A DNA stretch of 64,000 bases from a bacterium (GTDB lineage Bacteria > Hydrothermota > UBA3072 > JAPDKE01): contig JAPDKE010000007.1 of NCBI GenBank assembly GCA_029258725.1, forward strand, positions 24,451 to 88,450, written 5' to 3'. Position numbers and translations under genes: made by a program. A model generated the notes under the pieces. That model saw only the letters and a list, made by a program, of their open reading frames with translations, had not been told where the DNA came from and searched no databases. This document shows positions 1 through 8,221 of this stretch, one piece after another. Numbering within the stretch: the first letter of the stretch is position 1; every line of letters starts with the position of its first letter.

Positions 1-121
1 GAAGATCATAAAAGGCAAGGACAACCTTTTCAAGAGCCTCTGTAAAGTTCCTTCCCTTTACCCTGACACCTATATCCGCCGTGTGGTCTATGAGTTCGTA
101 ATCAGGTCTTTGGCTTTTCAT
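1..121 (-). CDS. archease, N-terminal part (cut by window edge)
   Basis: The minus strand reads ATG at 119-121 and stays open to the window edge, giving about 40 residues. They include ELIDHTADIGVRVKG followed by EALEKVVLAFYDL, which is the typical N-terminus of the archease (SHS2-fold) family. Archease activates the RNA ligase RtcB and helps it through its guanylylation cycle; no rtcB is visible here. The start overlaps the 3' end of the protease gene by 20 bp, so the two are translationally linked. Family assignment rests on the HTADIG motif; the metal-binding C-terminus lies outside the window. Confidence 0.75.
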   Translation of the reverse strand, partial: MKSQRPDYELIDHTADIGVRVKGRNFTEALEKVVLAFYDL

Positions 122-947
122 TCCGGTATGGAATGGGTATGAATTCAACTCCGGGTCTTAACTGATGGGTCTGGGGATAGAGGGACATGAGTTTGTAAAC
201 CTCATCCGGGATCCCTATCTTAACAGGAAGCCCGAGTTCCTTTGCAAGTTCAGGAGTTATTGGATAGTCGTGCGTCCACTTTCCTTCAGCAAGTGTCTTT
301 GCAATCCTTTCCGCCTTTCTTTTATCCATCCTTCCTTCCAGCAACTTCATTATTGTTTCCTCAACCTGCCTTATCGCCTTCTCTGCCATATCCGCCTTTA
401 TGAGTGTCAGGTCGTCTGCCTTTGTATATCCCTTTGTCTCAACGGCCTTCAAAATGGAAACCGCAGGAACAACGGTCTCCTTTCCTATTGCTATCTGCGG
501 GTCAATGGGGCCAAGGACTGCGTGGGGGTCCATTATTATCTCATCCGCTGCAAGCGCAATGAGGGTCCCTCCACTCATCGCATAGTGAGGAACTATGACT
601 GTGGTTTTTGCAGGATGGTCGCGCAGGGCATAGGCAATCTGGACGGATGCAAGGATTAGACCACCAGGGGTGTGGAGAATAACATCTATCGGCATGTCCT
701 TTGGTGTCATCCTTATCGCACGGAGTATCTCTTCAGAGTCTTCTATGTCTATGTACTTGAACAGGGGAATTCCAAACACCCCTATCTTTTCCTGACGGTG
801 TATGAGTGTAATAACCCTGGACTTTCTCCTTTTCTCTATCTCCCTTATTAAGGTTAGCCTCTGTTTCAGCAAGGACTGATGGGCAAGCTGGGGAAGAAAG
901 ACAAGAAAGAAGAAAAGAATGAGAAAGAAAATGGAGAAGGGATCCAT
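102..947 (-). CDS. membrane-anchored SDH/ClpP-superfamily serine protease
   Basis: This 281-residue protein has one N-terminal transmembrane segment (about residues 3-22), a short basic linker, and a crotonase/ClpP-fold domain of the serine dehydrogenase proteinase type (SDH_sah, formerly DUF114). HTPGG near residue 92 fits the oxyanion region and HYAMSGGT places the nucleophile at Ser125; a Lys in the YTKADD region may be the base. These enzymes are thought to cleave membrane or membrane-associated proteins. The start overlaps the stop of the Clp ATPase gene (TAATG), so ATPase and protease are made together. A functional partnership is inferred from that overlap; substrate and oligomeric state are unknown. 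Confidence 0.8.
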   Translation of the reverse strand: MDPFSIFFLILFFFLVFLPQLAHQSLLKQRLTLIREIEKRRKSRVITLIHRQEKIGVFGIPLFKYIDIEDSEEILRAIRMTPKDMPIDVILHTPGGLILASVQIAYALRDHPAKTTVIVPHYAMSGGTLIALAADEIIMDPHAVLGPIDPQIAIGKETVVPAVSILKAVETKGYTKADDLTLIKADMAEKAIRQVEETIMKLLEGRMDKRKAERIAKTLAEGKWTHDYPITPELAKELGLPVKIGIPDEVYKLMSLYPQTHQLRPGVEFIPIPYRNEKPKT

Positions 948-3900
948 TACTTCCTCCTTAAGATAAGTTCACCATCCTTTTCCTCAACCAGAACCGTGTC
1001 TCCCTCCTTCACCTCTCCCCTGAGTATGAGTTCAGAAAGCGGGGTCTCTATACGCTTCTGTATAACCCTCTTTAAGGGTCTTGCACCATGAAGCGGGTCA
1101 AATCCCTCTCTTGCAAGCAATTCCTTTGCCCCATCGGTGAGTTCTATGGTGATTCGCTGCTCCTTCAACCTCTCATTCAACCTCTTTATAAACAGATCAA
1201 CAATTCCAAGTATGTGCTGCTTTTTCAGAGGATGGAAAACTATAATCTCATCTATCCTGTTCAGGAACTCAGGTCTGAAGAACTTCTTTACCTCCTCAAG
1301 CACCTTTTCCTTTGCGTCCTCAAACGCACGCTCAAAGTCCTCCTCAAGTTCCTTCTCTGCAAGGGATACATCCTCACCTTCCTTTCTTCTTCTCTCAAGT
1401 GCCTCAAACCTGTCGTTGAACCTTTCCATGAGCTCTATAAGATACCTGCTTCCAAGGTTTGATGTCATTATTATCACCGTATTCCTGAAGGAAACGGTCC
1501 TTCCCTTTGCATCCGTCAATCTTCCATCGTCAAGTATCTGGAGCAGAATATTGAAGACATCGGGATGTGCCTTTTCTATTTCATCAAGCAGGATAACGGA
1601 ATATGGCTTTCTTCTCACCCTTTCGGTCAACTGTCCACCCTCCTCATATCCAACATACCCAGGCGGGGCCCCAATGAGTTTTGCAACGGAGTGCTTCTCC
1701 ATGTACTCCGACATATCCAGCCTTATCATCGCATCCTCATCATCAAAGAGATACTCGGCAAGCGCCCTTGCAAGTTCCGTCTTTCCAACTCCCGTGGGTC
1801 CAAGGAAGAGGAAGGAGCCAAGGGGTCTCTTTGGCTCTGATACTCCTGCCCTCGCCCTTCTTATAGCCTCTGAAACCGCACGAACTGCGTGGTCCTGTCC
1901 TATTATTCTCCTGTGGAGAATCTCCTCCATTGAAAGAAGTTTCTTCTTCTCCTCCTCCATCAGTTTTGATACCGGTATTCCCGTCCACTCGGATACAACA
2001 TCCGCTATATCTTCTTTTGTCACAACCGTCCTCTCCTTTTCCTCCTTTTTCTTCTCCTTCCTCTTCTTCTTGAGTTCTGTCTCCTTATCGGCAAGTTCTT
2101 TCTTCAATTTATTCTCCAGGTCAAAATCTTCGCGCTTTTCTGCATCCTTTATCTTCTCTTTCAGTTCCTCAATCTCATGCTCAAGCTTTGAAAGTTCATC
2201 CTCCTTTTTCTCCCGGGGCGGTGCCTCTGGCTCAAGCTCCTTTATCTCCTCCTCAAGTTTCTTTGCCTTCTCCTCCTCACCGAGCTCGCGCAGTCTCTCA
2301 AGTTCTGCCTTCATTCTCTCAAGTTTTTCCTTGCGCTGCATTTCCTCAGGGGATGCAAATATTGTTCTGAGTTTTTTTCTCGCGGATGCCTGGTCCATTG
2401 CATCTATTGCCTTGTCGGGAAGTTTTCTATCCTGAACATGTCTTGCAGTGAGATGAACCGCCGCCTCTATCGCCTCATCATCAATCGTAACCCCGTGATG
2501 GTCCTCATATTTCTTTCTTATTCCCCTCAAAATTTCCTTTGTCATTTCAAGGTCAGGCTCCTCTATCCACACGGGCTGGAACCTTCTTTCAAGTGCGGGG
2601 TCCTTCTCTATGTATTTCCTGTACTCATTTACCGTGGTTGCACCTATGACCTGAAAGTCTCCTCTTGCAAGAGCAGGTTTTATGAGGTTTGCAGCATCCG
2701 GAGCCCCCTCTGCCCTTCCTGCACCAACAACATTGTGAATCTCATCTATAAAGAGAATCACATCATCCCTTGAGCGTATCTCATCAACCAGTTTTTTCAG
2801 CCTTTCCTCAAAGTCTCCCCGGTACCGGGTTCCCGCAATGAGCCCTCCCATATCAAGGGAGAGTATTCTTTTGTTCTTAAGACTTTCAGGGACATCTCCC
2901 TTCACTATCCTCTGTGCAAGTCCCTCAACAACAGCAGTCTTTCCAACTCCAGCATCTCCAATAAGAACGGGATTGTTTTTCTGTCTTCTTGAAAGTATCT
3001 CTATCACCTGCTGGATTTCCTTCTCCCTTCCTATAACCGGGTCAAGTTTACCCTCACGCGCAAGGGCGGTGAGGTCCACCGTGAATCTCTCAAGGGCGGA
3101 CCTCTCCTCCTCTGCAATCTCCCTTTTTATATCCTTCATTTCTCCTCCCCTGAGTATCTGGGAAAGAATGTGACCGCCTGCCGTCTCCGGCATGGAACTC
3201 AATGCCTCGATGAAATCGCTCACGCATACCTCTTTCTTTCCCTCCTTCTTTGCCTCCTCCTCTGCCCTTTCCAGCACACGCCTGAGGAAGTAGGACTCCT
3301 TCGGTTTCTTTCTTCCATCACCCAGCAATTCCTTTCTTATCCCATCAACAAAGCGCCTGGGTTCTATACCCTGCTCTTTCATCTGTATGAGGAAACTTCT
3401 CAATTTCTCTTCCACATCAAGCAGTTCAAGCAGAAGTTCATCTCTTTCTCCGAGTTCGCTCTTGAGTTCTTTAACAAGCCTCTCAGGAACCCTTACGCTT
3501 TCCTCACTCAGGGTCCATCCGGTATCAAACAGTTCCTCAAACTCACGGAAGAACTCACTGAATATGTCTCCAAGCATTGACTCAACAGGATGTCTCCGCT
3601 TCACCCATCTTCTCAGCCTCATGTCCACCATTCCGCGTATTCTTCCCTCTTCCATTATCTCAAGCATCTCACGTTCAAGATTATTCAGGATTATATCCAT
3701 CACCTTTCGTGCCTTTTCCCTCCCAAGTTCCCTTGCAAGGCGTGCCTGTGTATCCTCCAGTGCCTCCGCATATCTCTTAACAATCTCATCCTTCTGGCGA
3801 TGGAAGTTTCTTATAACCTTCTCTATCTCACCCTTTGCCTCCTTTACAGGAACACCCCTCTTTTCAAGCAGGGAGACAAAGGGATTGCCATCTCCCCCCG

Positions 3901-4009
3901 AAAGCAGAGCAAGAAGGATGTGGTCGGTATCGACCCATCCCTCTCCAAGCCTCTCCGCCTCCTCAAATCCCCTCTTCCATACCTCTTCAAGTGCCCTGTT
4001 CTTCTTCAT
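947..4009 (-). CDS. ClpB/ClpC-family AAA+ ATPase with long N-domain insertion
   Basis: At 1020 residues this is about 150-200 longer than usual ClpB or ClpC. It has two AAA+ modules: Walker A GDAGVGKT at 351-358 with Walker [10 protein letters not shown] near 417-425, and Walker A GPTGVGKT at 737-744 with Walker B near 805-811. A charged coiled coil at about 555-660, with a UVR-like stretch near 610-640, separates them. The two Clp_N half-repeats (about 3-66 and 239-298) are split by about 170 residues of mostly helical sequence. Module 2 has extra charged helix (about 857-905) where ClpC carries its VGF ClpP-docking loop, and no such tripeptide is visible there. It lies between an AbiEi-like regulator and a membrane protease. 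It may be a disaggregase or the unfoldase for that protease. Confidence 0.9.
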   Translation of the reverse strand: MKKNRALEEVWKRGFEEAERLGEGWVDTDHILLALLSGGDGNPFVSLLEKRGVPVKEAKGEIEKVIRNFHRQKDEIVKRYAEALEDTQARLARELGREKARKVMDIILNNLEREMLEIMEEGRIRGMVDMRLRRWVKRRHPVESMLGDIFSEFFREFEELFDTGWTLSEESVRVPERLVKELKSELGERDELLLELLDVEEKLRSFLIQMKEQGIEPRRFVDGIRKELLGDGRKKPKESYFLRRVLERAEEEAKKEGKKEVCVSDFIEALSSMPETAGGHILSQILRGGEMKDIKREIAEEERSALERFTVDLTALAREGKLDPVIGREKEIQQVIEILSRRQKNNPVLIGDAGVGKTAVVEGLAQRIVKGDVPESLKNKRILSLDMGGLIAGTRYRGDFEERLKKLVDEIRSRDDVILFIDEIHNVVGAGRAEGAPDAANLIKPALARGDFQVIGATTVNEYRKYIEKDPALERRFQPVWIEEPDLEMTKEILRGIRKKYEDHHGVTIDDEAIEAAVHLTARHVQDRKLPDKAIDAMDQASARKKLRTIFASPEEMQRKEKLERMKAELERLRELGEEEKAKKLEEEIKELEPEAPPREKKEDELSKLEHEIEELKEKIKDAEKREDFDLENKLKKELADKETELKKKRKEKKKEEKERTVVTKEDIADVVSEWTGIPVSKLMEEEKKKLLSMEEILHRRIIGQDHAVRAVSEAIRRARAGVSEPKRPLGSFLFLGPTGVGKTELARALAEYLFDDEDAMIRLDMSEYMEKHSVAKLIGAPPGYVGYEEGGQLTERVRRKPYSVILLDEIEKAHPDVFNILLQILDDGRLTDAKGRTVSFRNTVIIMTSNLGSRYLIELMERFNDRFEALERRRKEGEDVSLAEKELEEDFERAFEDAKEKVLEEVKKFFRPEFLNRIDEIIVFHPLKKQHILGIVDLFIKRLNERLKEQRITIELTDGAKELLAREGFDPLHGARPLKRVIQKRIETPLSELILRGEVKEGDTVLVEEKDGELILRRK

Positions 4010-4019
4010 AAAAGCCTCC

Positions 4020-4754
4020 TTACAGGTTGTCTATTATCCTCCAGTGAGGGTTCCATTTGCCCTTCCTTTCACCGGAGGGGTCAAGTTTTATGAATCCTCT
4101 TGGAAGCAGTTCCTCAGGAACATCTATTTTTATTCCGAGCTGTTCAAGTATGTAACCAAGCCTTGCCACAAGGCTCTTTTCCCTGAATCTTACCGCATAC
4201 TCAATGAGTTTCCTCAGGGATATAAGGGGCAACGCCCTCTCAAGAACATCAAACATGTTCTCCATTCCCACTCCATACTCAACCTGCTCCATTGAATCCA
4301 GAATTGCCTTCTCAATATCTGCTATGGTGTAACTTATGCATTCCTTTTCCTCCCTGTGATATCCAAAGAACTTGTAGGGTTTAATTGTTACAAACTTGAA
4401 AACCGTATTTTCGAATTCAAGCGTATTCTTTCTCTTTGGTGTTGCAACGTAAACCTCATCTTCCTTTTTTTCGCACAAATCATAATGTTCAAGCGCAGTC
4501 CTGAAAGAAATGTAAGATGGGGCAACCGTCCCCACACCAACCATGAGTTCCACGCACTCCTCGTTCTCAACATCAGATACTATGTACTTCCCCTTTTCGA
4601 CCTCCTTTATATACCCGCCTCCCTTCATCCTGAAAACAACCTGGGCACCATAGTTTGGCTTTATCCCGAAGAGGCGGCAGAGGTCCTCCACGGTAAAGAA
4701 GGAAAACCCTTCATCCATTAAACGTTGCAAAACGTAACTTACCGTAAGCCTCAT
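4020..4754 (-). CDS. AbiEi-like winged-helix regulator (antitoxin-family domain)
   Basis: The N-terminal 60 residues resemble the AbiEi antitoxin winged helix: [15 protein letters not shown], then a short beta hairpin around [15 protein letters not shown] longer domain with the AbiEi-like phrase [15 protein letters not shown] follows. I chose ATG at 4754 (244 residues) over the upstream TTG at 4775 because the likely -10 box ends only 9 bases before it. No AbiEii nucleotidyltransferase toxin is adjacent. Instead a Clp ATPase gene begins 10 bases after the stop, with its AGGAGG overlapping that region. The protein may therefore control its own operon rather than act in a toxin-antitoxin pair; this is inference from context. 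Confidence 0.6.
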   Translation of the reverse strand: MRLTVSYVLQRLMDEGFSFFTVEDLCRLFGIKPNYGAQVVFRMKGGGYIKEVEKGKYIVSDVENEECVELMVGVGTVAPSYISFRTALEHYDLCEKKEDEVYVATPKRKNTLEFENTVFKFVTIKPYKFFGYHREEKECISYTIADIEKAILDSMEQVEYGVGMENMFDVLERALPLISLRKLIEYAVRFREKSLVARLGYILEQLGIKIDVPEELLPRGFIKLDPSGERKGKWNPHWRIIDNL

Positions 4755-4763
4755 TCTATAATT

Positions 4764-4792
4764 ATCTTTACACAAAATTCACAAAAAGTCAA
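4764..4792 (-). promoter_or_regulatory. promoter of the AbiEi-like/clp operon
   Basis: Minus strand TTGACT at 4787-4792, a spacer of 16-17 bases and TAAAGAT at 4764-4770. The ATG at 4754 follows 9 bases later, so the mRNA would have almost no 5' leader. Confidence 0.5.
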
Positions 4793-4820
4793 GGGGTGGG
4801 ATGGAAAAATTTTGCATTTC

Positions 4821-4848
4821 TTGACTTTTTCTTCTCCATGCATACTAT
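4821..4848 (+). promoter_or_regulatory. promoter of the PQQ-propeller lipoprotein
   Basis: TTGACT at 4821-4826, 16-base spacer, TACTAT at 4843-4848. It diverges from the AbiEi-like promoter. A leader of about 95 bases with a GGAGGAG site precedes the gene. Confidence 0.5.
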
Positions 4849-4948
4849 TACAGAATCTGTGTCCCTGCAGAGTGGTGTAAGGGTGGCACCGGCCTTTAAC
4901 GAGAACATTCTCCCTCAGGGGTGCACAAGGGGAGAGGAAGGAGGAGAA

Positions 4949-6133
4949 ATGAAAAAGTCAATCTGGATGCTTGTGTTTGCAATCCTCTGGACGGGTGGGT
5001 GTGATCTTGTTGAGGAGAGTGCGGAGCCGGGAACGATAATATGGGAATACACATTCCCTGATGGTGCTCCCAATATAGCGGATGTTCCCGCACTTTATAA
5101 TGGAACCATATATGCAACCACGGCTGGAAGTGGGTGCTGGCTGTATGCGATAAACTCTGAGGATGGAACACAGATATGGTGTTTCCATATTGAATCCGCA
5201 ACCTGGATAGGACGCCCGGTTGTTGGGGAGGATGGAACCATCTATGTTGTCGCGGATAAACTTTATGCAATAAATCCGGATGGAACCGAAAAGTGGGAGA
5301 GGGAACCAGAAAAGGGTTATGTATTTACCGGTGAGATAGCCCTGGACAGGGACGGAACCATATATGCAGCCCTGGAGGACCACCTAAATCCCGTCCTTCC
5401 CCAGATTATTGCAGTTGCACCGGATGGCACACTGAAATGGGCAATAACCTATGGAGACCTCACAACACACAACGGCTTTCTTGAAATAGGACCGGACGGA
5501 ACCCTCTTTCTTTTTGCAGAGTCAGGTCACGCAATTTATGCATTCACAGCCTCCACCGGGGATACATCCTGGATTTACGAAATGGAAGACTGTGTATCAG
5601 GGCCCGCTGCCCTGGATGAAAATGGGGTTATTTATGTGGGTCTGTTCAATAAAGCAAAACTCATTGCCTTAAACGGCGATGGAATCCTTCTCTGGGAGAG
5701 AAATTTTGGAGCAGCACCAGGCTCACCGGTAATAGCCCCTGACGGTACCATCTATACGAAACTCCTGAACGATTCTATCGTTGCCCTGAACCCTGCAGAT
5801 GGCACAGTTATCTGGAAGGAAAAAATTTACGAATTCGACACCGCGGAATTCCGCACCATTGTGGTGGATGCGGATGGAAATGTTTACATTCATGGGGCAG
5901 ACTCTTATGGCGCACAGGGCTACACCGATTTTATTTATGCACTGGACAGAAATGGAGAGCTTTTGTGGAAAATACCCGATAAATTCAGTGAATGGCCTCC
6001 ACTCATTGACTCGCACAATACCCTTTACGTCCAGACCCCATCCGGAATTACCGCAATCCAGGCAGAGGCAGGTCCTGCAAACTCACCCTGGCCAAGACCC
6101 TATCACGATACCCGTAATACATCCCACTACTGA
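4949..6133 (+). CDS. PQQ-repeat beta-propeller lipoprotein
   Basis: This 394-residue protein starts at ATG 4949, just after GGAGGAGAA. A longer reading frame exists upstream, but only this start gives a signal peptide with lipobox WTGGC and a Cys near residue 19. The rest is a string of propeller blades with DGTIYA, DGTLKW and DGTVIW-type motifs, as in BamB and other PQQ-like proteins. It should be anchored in the envelope by its lipid. BamB-like assembly function is possible but nothing shows it, because no bam gene is adjacent. Its 3' end overlaps the convergent HAD phosphatase gene by 7 bases. Confidence 0.8.
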   Translation: MKKSIWMLVFAILWTGGCDLVEESAEPGTIIWEYTFPDGAPNIADVPALYNGTIYATTAGSGCWLYAINSEDGTQIWCFHIESATWIGRPVVGEDGTIYVVADKLYAINPDGTEKWEREPEKGYVFTGEIALDRDGTIYAALEDHLNPVLPQIIAVAPDGTLKWAITYGDLTTHNGFLEIGPDGTLFLFAESGHAIYAFTASTGDTSWIYEMEDCVSGPAALDENGVIYVGLFNKAKLIALNGDGILLWERNFGAAPGSPVIAPDGTIYTKLLNDSIVALNPADGTVIWKEKIYEFDTAEFRTIVVDADGNVYIHGADSYGAQGYTDFIYALDRNGELLWKIPDKFSEWPPLIDSHNTLYVQTPSGITAIQAEAGPANSPWPRPYHDTRNTSHY

Positions 6134-6678
6134 GTCTGAATCCCACTCTGCAGGGGCATATCAACACTTCTTTCAAGATACCTTGCAAATGCAAGGATGT
6201 CAGAGGCTATGAGGAAAGGGGAGCACCGGTTTACAAATCTCTGCCCATATCCTGTGAGAACCAGAACACCCCTTGCCCCCACCCTGTCTGCAAGTTCAAC
6301 ATCAGAACACCTGTCCCCCACAACCCAGCTTTCTTTTATATCAATATCAAACTCCCTCATCGCATCCTCAACCATTCCTGGATTTGGCTTCCTGCACCAT
6401 GCATTCTCCTCAGGTCTGGAAGGGCAGTAGTAAAACCTGTCAATCATCCCTGAAAAAATCTCCCTTATCCTCTGCTCCACTGCAAGAACATCCTCCATCG
6501 TGATTATCCCCCTTCCCACTCCGGACTGATTTGAGATGACTATTAAAAGATACCCGAGTTCTTTCATTCGCCTCACTGCCTCAACAGCACCCGGGACTGG
6601 CTCAACCTCCCAGGGATACCGCATGAAATTCCTCTCCCTGACAATCGTCCCATCCCTGTCAAGAAATATGCACCTCAT
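6127..6678 (-). CDS. gmhB: HAD phosphatase, heptose bisphosphate phosphatase family
   Basis: At 183 residues it matches the GmhB/HisB-N family. The catalytic motif is FLDRDGTI (Asp7 nucleophile, Asp9 acid), followed by VISNQSGVGRG with the phosphate-binding Ser/Asn, KPNPGM with the conserved Lys, and VVGDRCSDVELA as the acidic motif. GmhB removes the 7-phosphate from D-glycero-D-manno-heptose 1,7-bisphosphate in LPS core precursor synthesis. The zinc loop is only partly kept: Cys in YYCPSRPE and AWCRKP are present, but the usual His is missing. The start overlaps the preceding gene by ATGA, as last gene of the PBP1A operon. Histidinol-phosphatase activity is an alternative. Confidence 0.75.
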   Translation of the reverse strand: MRCIFLDRDGTIVRERNFMRYPWEVEPVPGAVEAVRRMKELGYLLIVISNQSGVGRGIITMEDVLAVEQRIREIFSGMIDRFYYCPSRPEENAWCRKPNPGMVEDAMREFDIDIKESWVVGDRCSDVELADRVGARGVLVLTGYGQRFVNRCSPFLIASDILAFARYLERSVDMPLQSGIQTQ

Positions 6679-7607
6679 ACCATATACCTCTCTGCCTCAT
6701 CCCTTTCCATTGGCTCTGCCTCTATCATCCCCACTCCCTCAAAAATTACCCTTTCCCTCCTTCCAAGATACCTCAAAAGAAGGGATGCAGCAGCCTTCAT
6801 TTCCTCCTCACTGAGTTCTCCCCGATAAAGCCCTGCCGGTGCGGATGAATGCTCGGGACGGAAGTAGATTCTGTATCTTTTCATCTCCTCGGTCTCCTTT
6901 CTATTCCTTGATATTATCACCTTCACCCCATTTATTCTGAAGTGCCTTCCCGTCTTTAGAAGTTCAATATCCTCCAGCGATACCTCTCCATGCTCAATTG
7001 CATCCTTCAATCTTCTGGAAAATGATGGGTCTGTCAAAAGGCATCCACCCGCAGGGGTGGGGAATTTTTTTATCCCGTATTTTTCTGCAAGTTCAAACTG
7101 TTTATCCCTTTTCCTTCCTTTTATCCCAAGCAAAAGTTCCCTCTTAACCCACCCCTCCCTTTCCGGAAGGGTTGGGGGAAGAAGTTTTGCAGAAAGGGGT
7201 CTCAGGGTGATGTCACCATAACCTGATATTTTATCAACCAAGGAAAGCCCCCTGCGGGTCTGTGAGAATGGTCTTTCATTCAGAACCTCACCGGTTATGA
7301 TAAAGGATGCACCAAAATCCCCGAGCATGTCCCCTGCCTTCTTTATCATAAAACCATGACAGTCTATGCATGGGTTCATGTTTTTGCCGTAGCCATATCT
7401 TGGATTCAAAACAAGGGAAAGATACTCCTCTCCAAGTTCCACAAAGTGATGCTCCATCTTCAACCGAGCTGCCATTTCCTTTGCATGAAAAGGGGAAAAG
7501 AAAGGAGTTAAAAACGTTATTCCAATAACCTCTATTCCCTGCTCCTGAATGAGTTTCACTGCAAGGCATGAATCAAGCCCCCCTGAGAAAAGGGCGAGTG
7601 CCTTCAT
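6675..7607 (-). CDS. PP-loop ATPase, tRNA thiolation family (MnmA/ThiI-like)
   Basis: This 310-residue protein opens with LALFSGGLDS, the PP-loop that adenylates substrates in tRNA-thiolating enzymes and N-type ATP pyrophosphatases. NPCIDCHGFMIKKA gives a CxxC pair and FPTPAGGCLLTDP a further Cys, arranged as in the MnmA-like subgroup of COG0482 often annotated as thiouridylase. The C-terminal 100 residues look like the extra domain carried by that subgroup. It probably modifies tRNA or another thiolated product, but the exact base is unknown. It overlaps its neighbours by ATGA at both ends, which ties it to OmpA-like and gmhB genes. Confidence 0.7.
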   Translation of the reverse strand: MKALALFSGGLDSCLAVKLIQEQGIEVIGITFLTPFFSPFHAKEMAARLKMEHHFVELGEEYLSLVLNPRYGYGKNMNPCIDCHGFMIKKAGDMLGDFGASFIITGEVLNERPFSQTRRGLSLVDKISGYGDITLRPLSAKLLPPTLPEREGWVKRELLLGIKGRKRDKQFELAEKYGIKKFPTPAGGCLLTDPSFSRRLKDAIEHGEVSLEDIELLKTGRHFRINGVKVIISRNRKETEEMKRYRIYFRPEHSSAPAGLYRGELSEEEMKAAASLLLRYLGRRERVIFEGVGMIEAEPMERDEAERYMV

Positions 7608-8221
7608 TTTCTTGGTATAAGTCTTATAACTATTCTTCTGTTCTTCGCCCTCCCCTCCGCCGTCCTGTTTGACGCAATGGGTCTGTACTCAGCATACGCT
7701 GCAACACACAATCTCTGAGGTGGAACACCTGCCTCTGATATCAGAAACTTCACAACATTCACCGCACGCTGTGCTGAAAGTTCCCAGTTTGTGGGAAATT
7801 TCTTTTTCAAAGAACCGGTTATGGGAGAGTTATCGGTATGCCCCTCAACCACTATGTCAACATCCATCTCCTTTATTATCATTCCAAGTTTCTTTAGAAT
7901 CTTCTTCCCCTCACTGGATATCTCAACCGAACCCGGTGGAAAAAGCCTCTTTCCCGGAACGGTTATGGTTATCTCTTCCTCCTCTTTTTCAACCTGGAAC
8001 TCCCCCAGGAATTCCCTGAGTTCCTCCTCCATAATCTCCTCTTTTTCAACCTCCGGCTTTTCCGGTGTCTTTTTCCTGTATTCCTCAAGCAAACCAAGCA
8101 GATTCTCATTTTCCTTCTCAAGCGCCTCTATTCGCTTTTCAAGTCTTCCTGCCCTTCCCTTTTCCATCCCTGCAAAAATTCCAAGCCCAACAATTATGAC
8201 AACAAAAGGTATGTACCTCAT
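7604..8221 (-). CDS. OmpA/MotB-type peptidoglycan-binding protein
   Basis: ATG at 8221 after GGAGTGGAG gives 205 residues. A transmembrane helix (about 4-20) is followed by a coiled coil (about 25-70) and a C-terminal OmpA-like domain. The signature is VVEGHTDNSPI with NWELSAQRAVNVVKFL and RAKNRRIVIRL. The Asp and Arg that bind diaminopimelate in this fold are present (HTDN, NRR). It should link the inner membrane to peptidoglycan. No motA or flagellar gene lies nearby, so a cell-wall role next to PBP1A is more likely than a motor stator. It overlaps PBP1A by ATGA. Confidence 0.8.
   Translation of the reverse strand: MRYIPFVVIIVGLGIFAGMEKGRAGRLEKRIEALEKENENLLGLLEEYRKKTPEKPEVEKEEIMEEELREFLGEFQVEKEEEEITITVPGKRLFPPGSVEISSEGKKILKKLGMIIKEMDVDIVVEGHTDNSPITGSLKKKFPTNWELSAQRAVNVVKFLISEAGVPPQRLCVAAYAEYRPIASNRTAEGRAKNRRIVIRLIPRK

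Noticed and set aside
1137..2435. 432-codon plus-strand frame opposite the Clp gene
   Set aside because: It is Ser/Phe/Leu-rich, as expected from the antisense of a Lys/Glu-rich coiled-coil protein, and no promoter or ribosome-binding site supports it.
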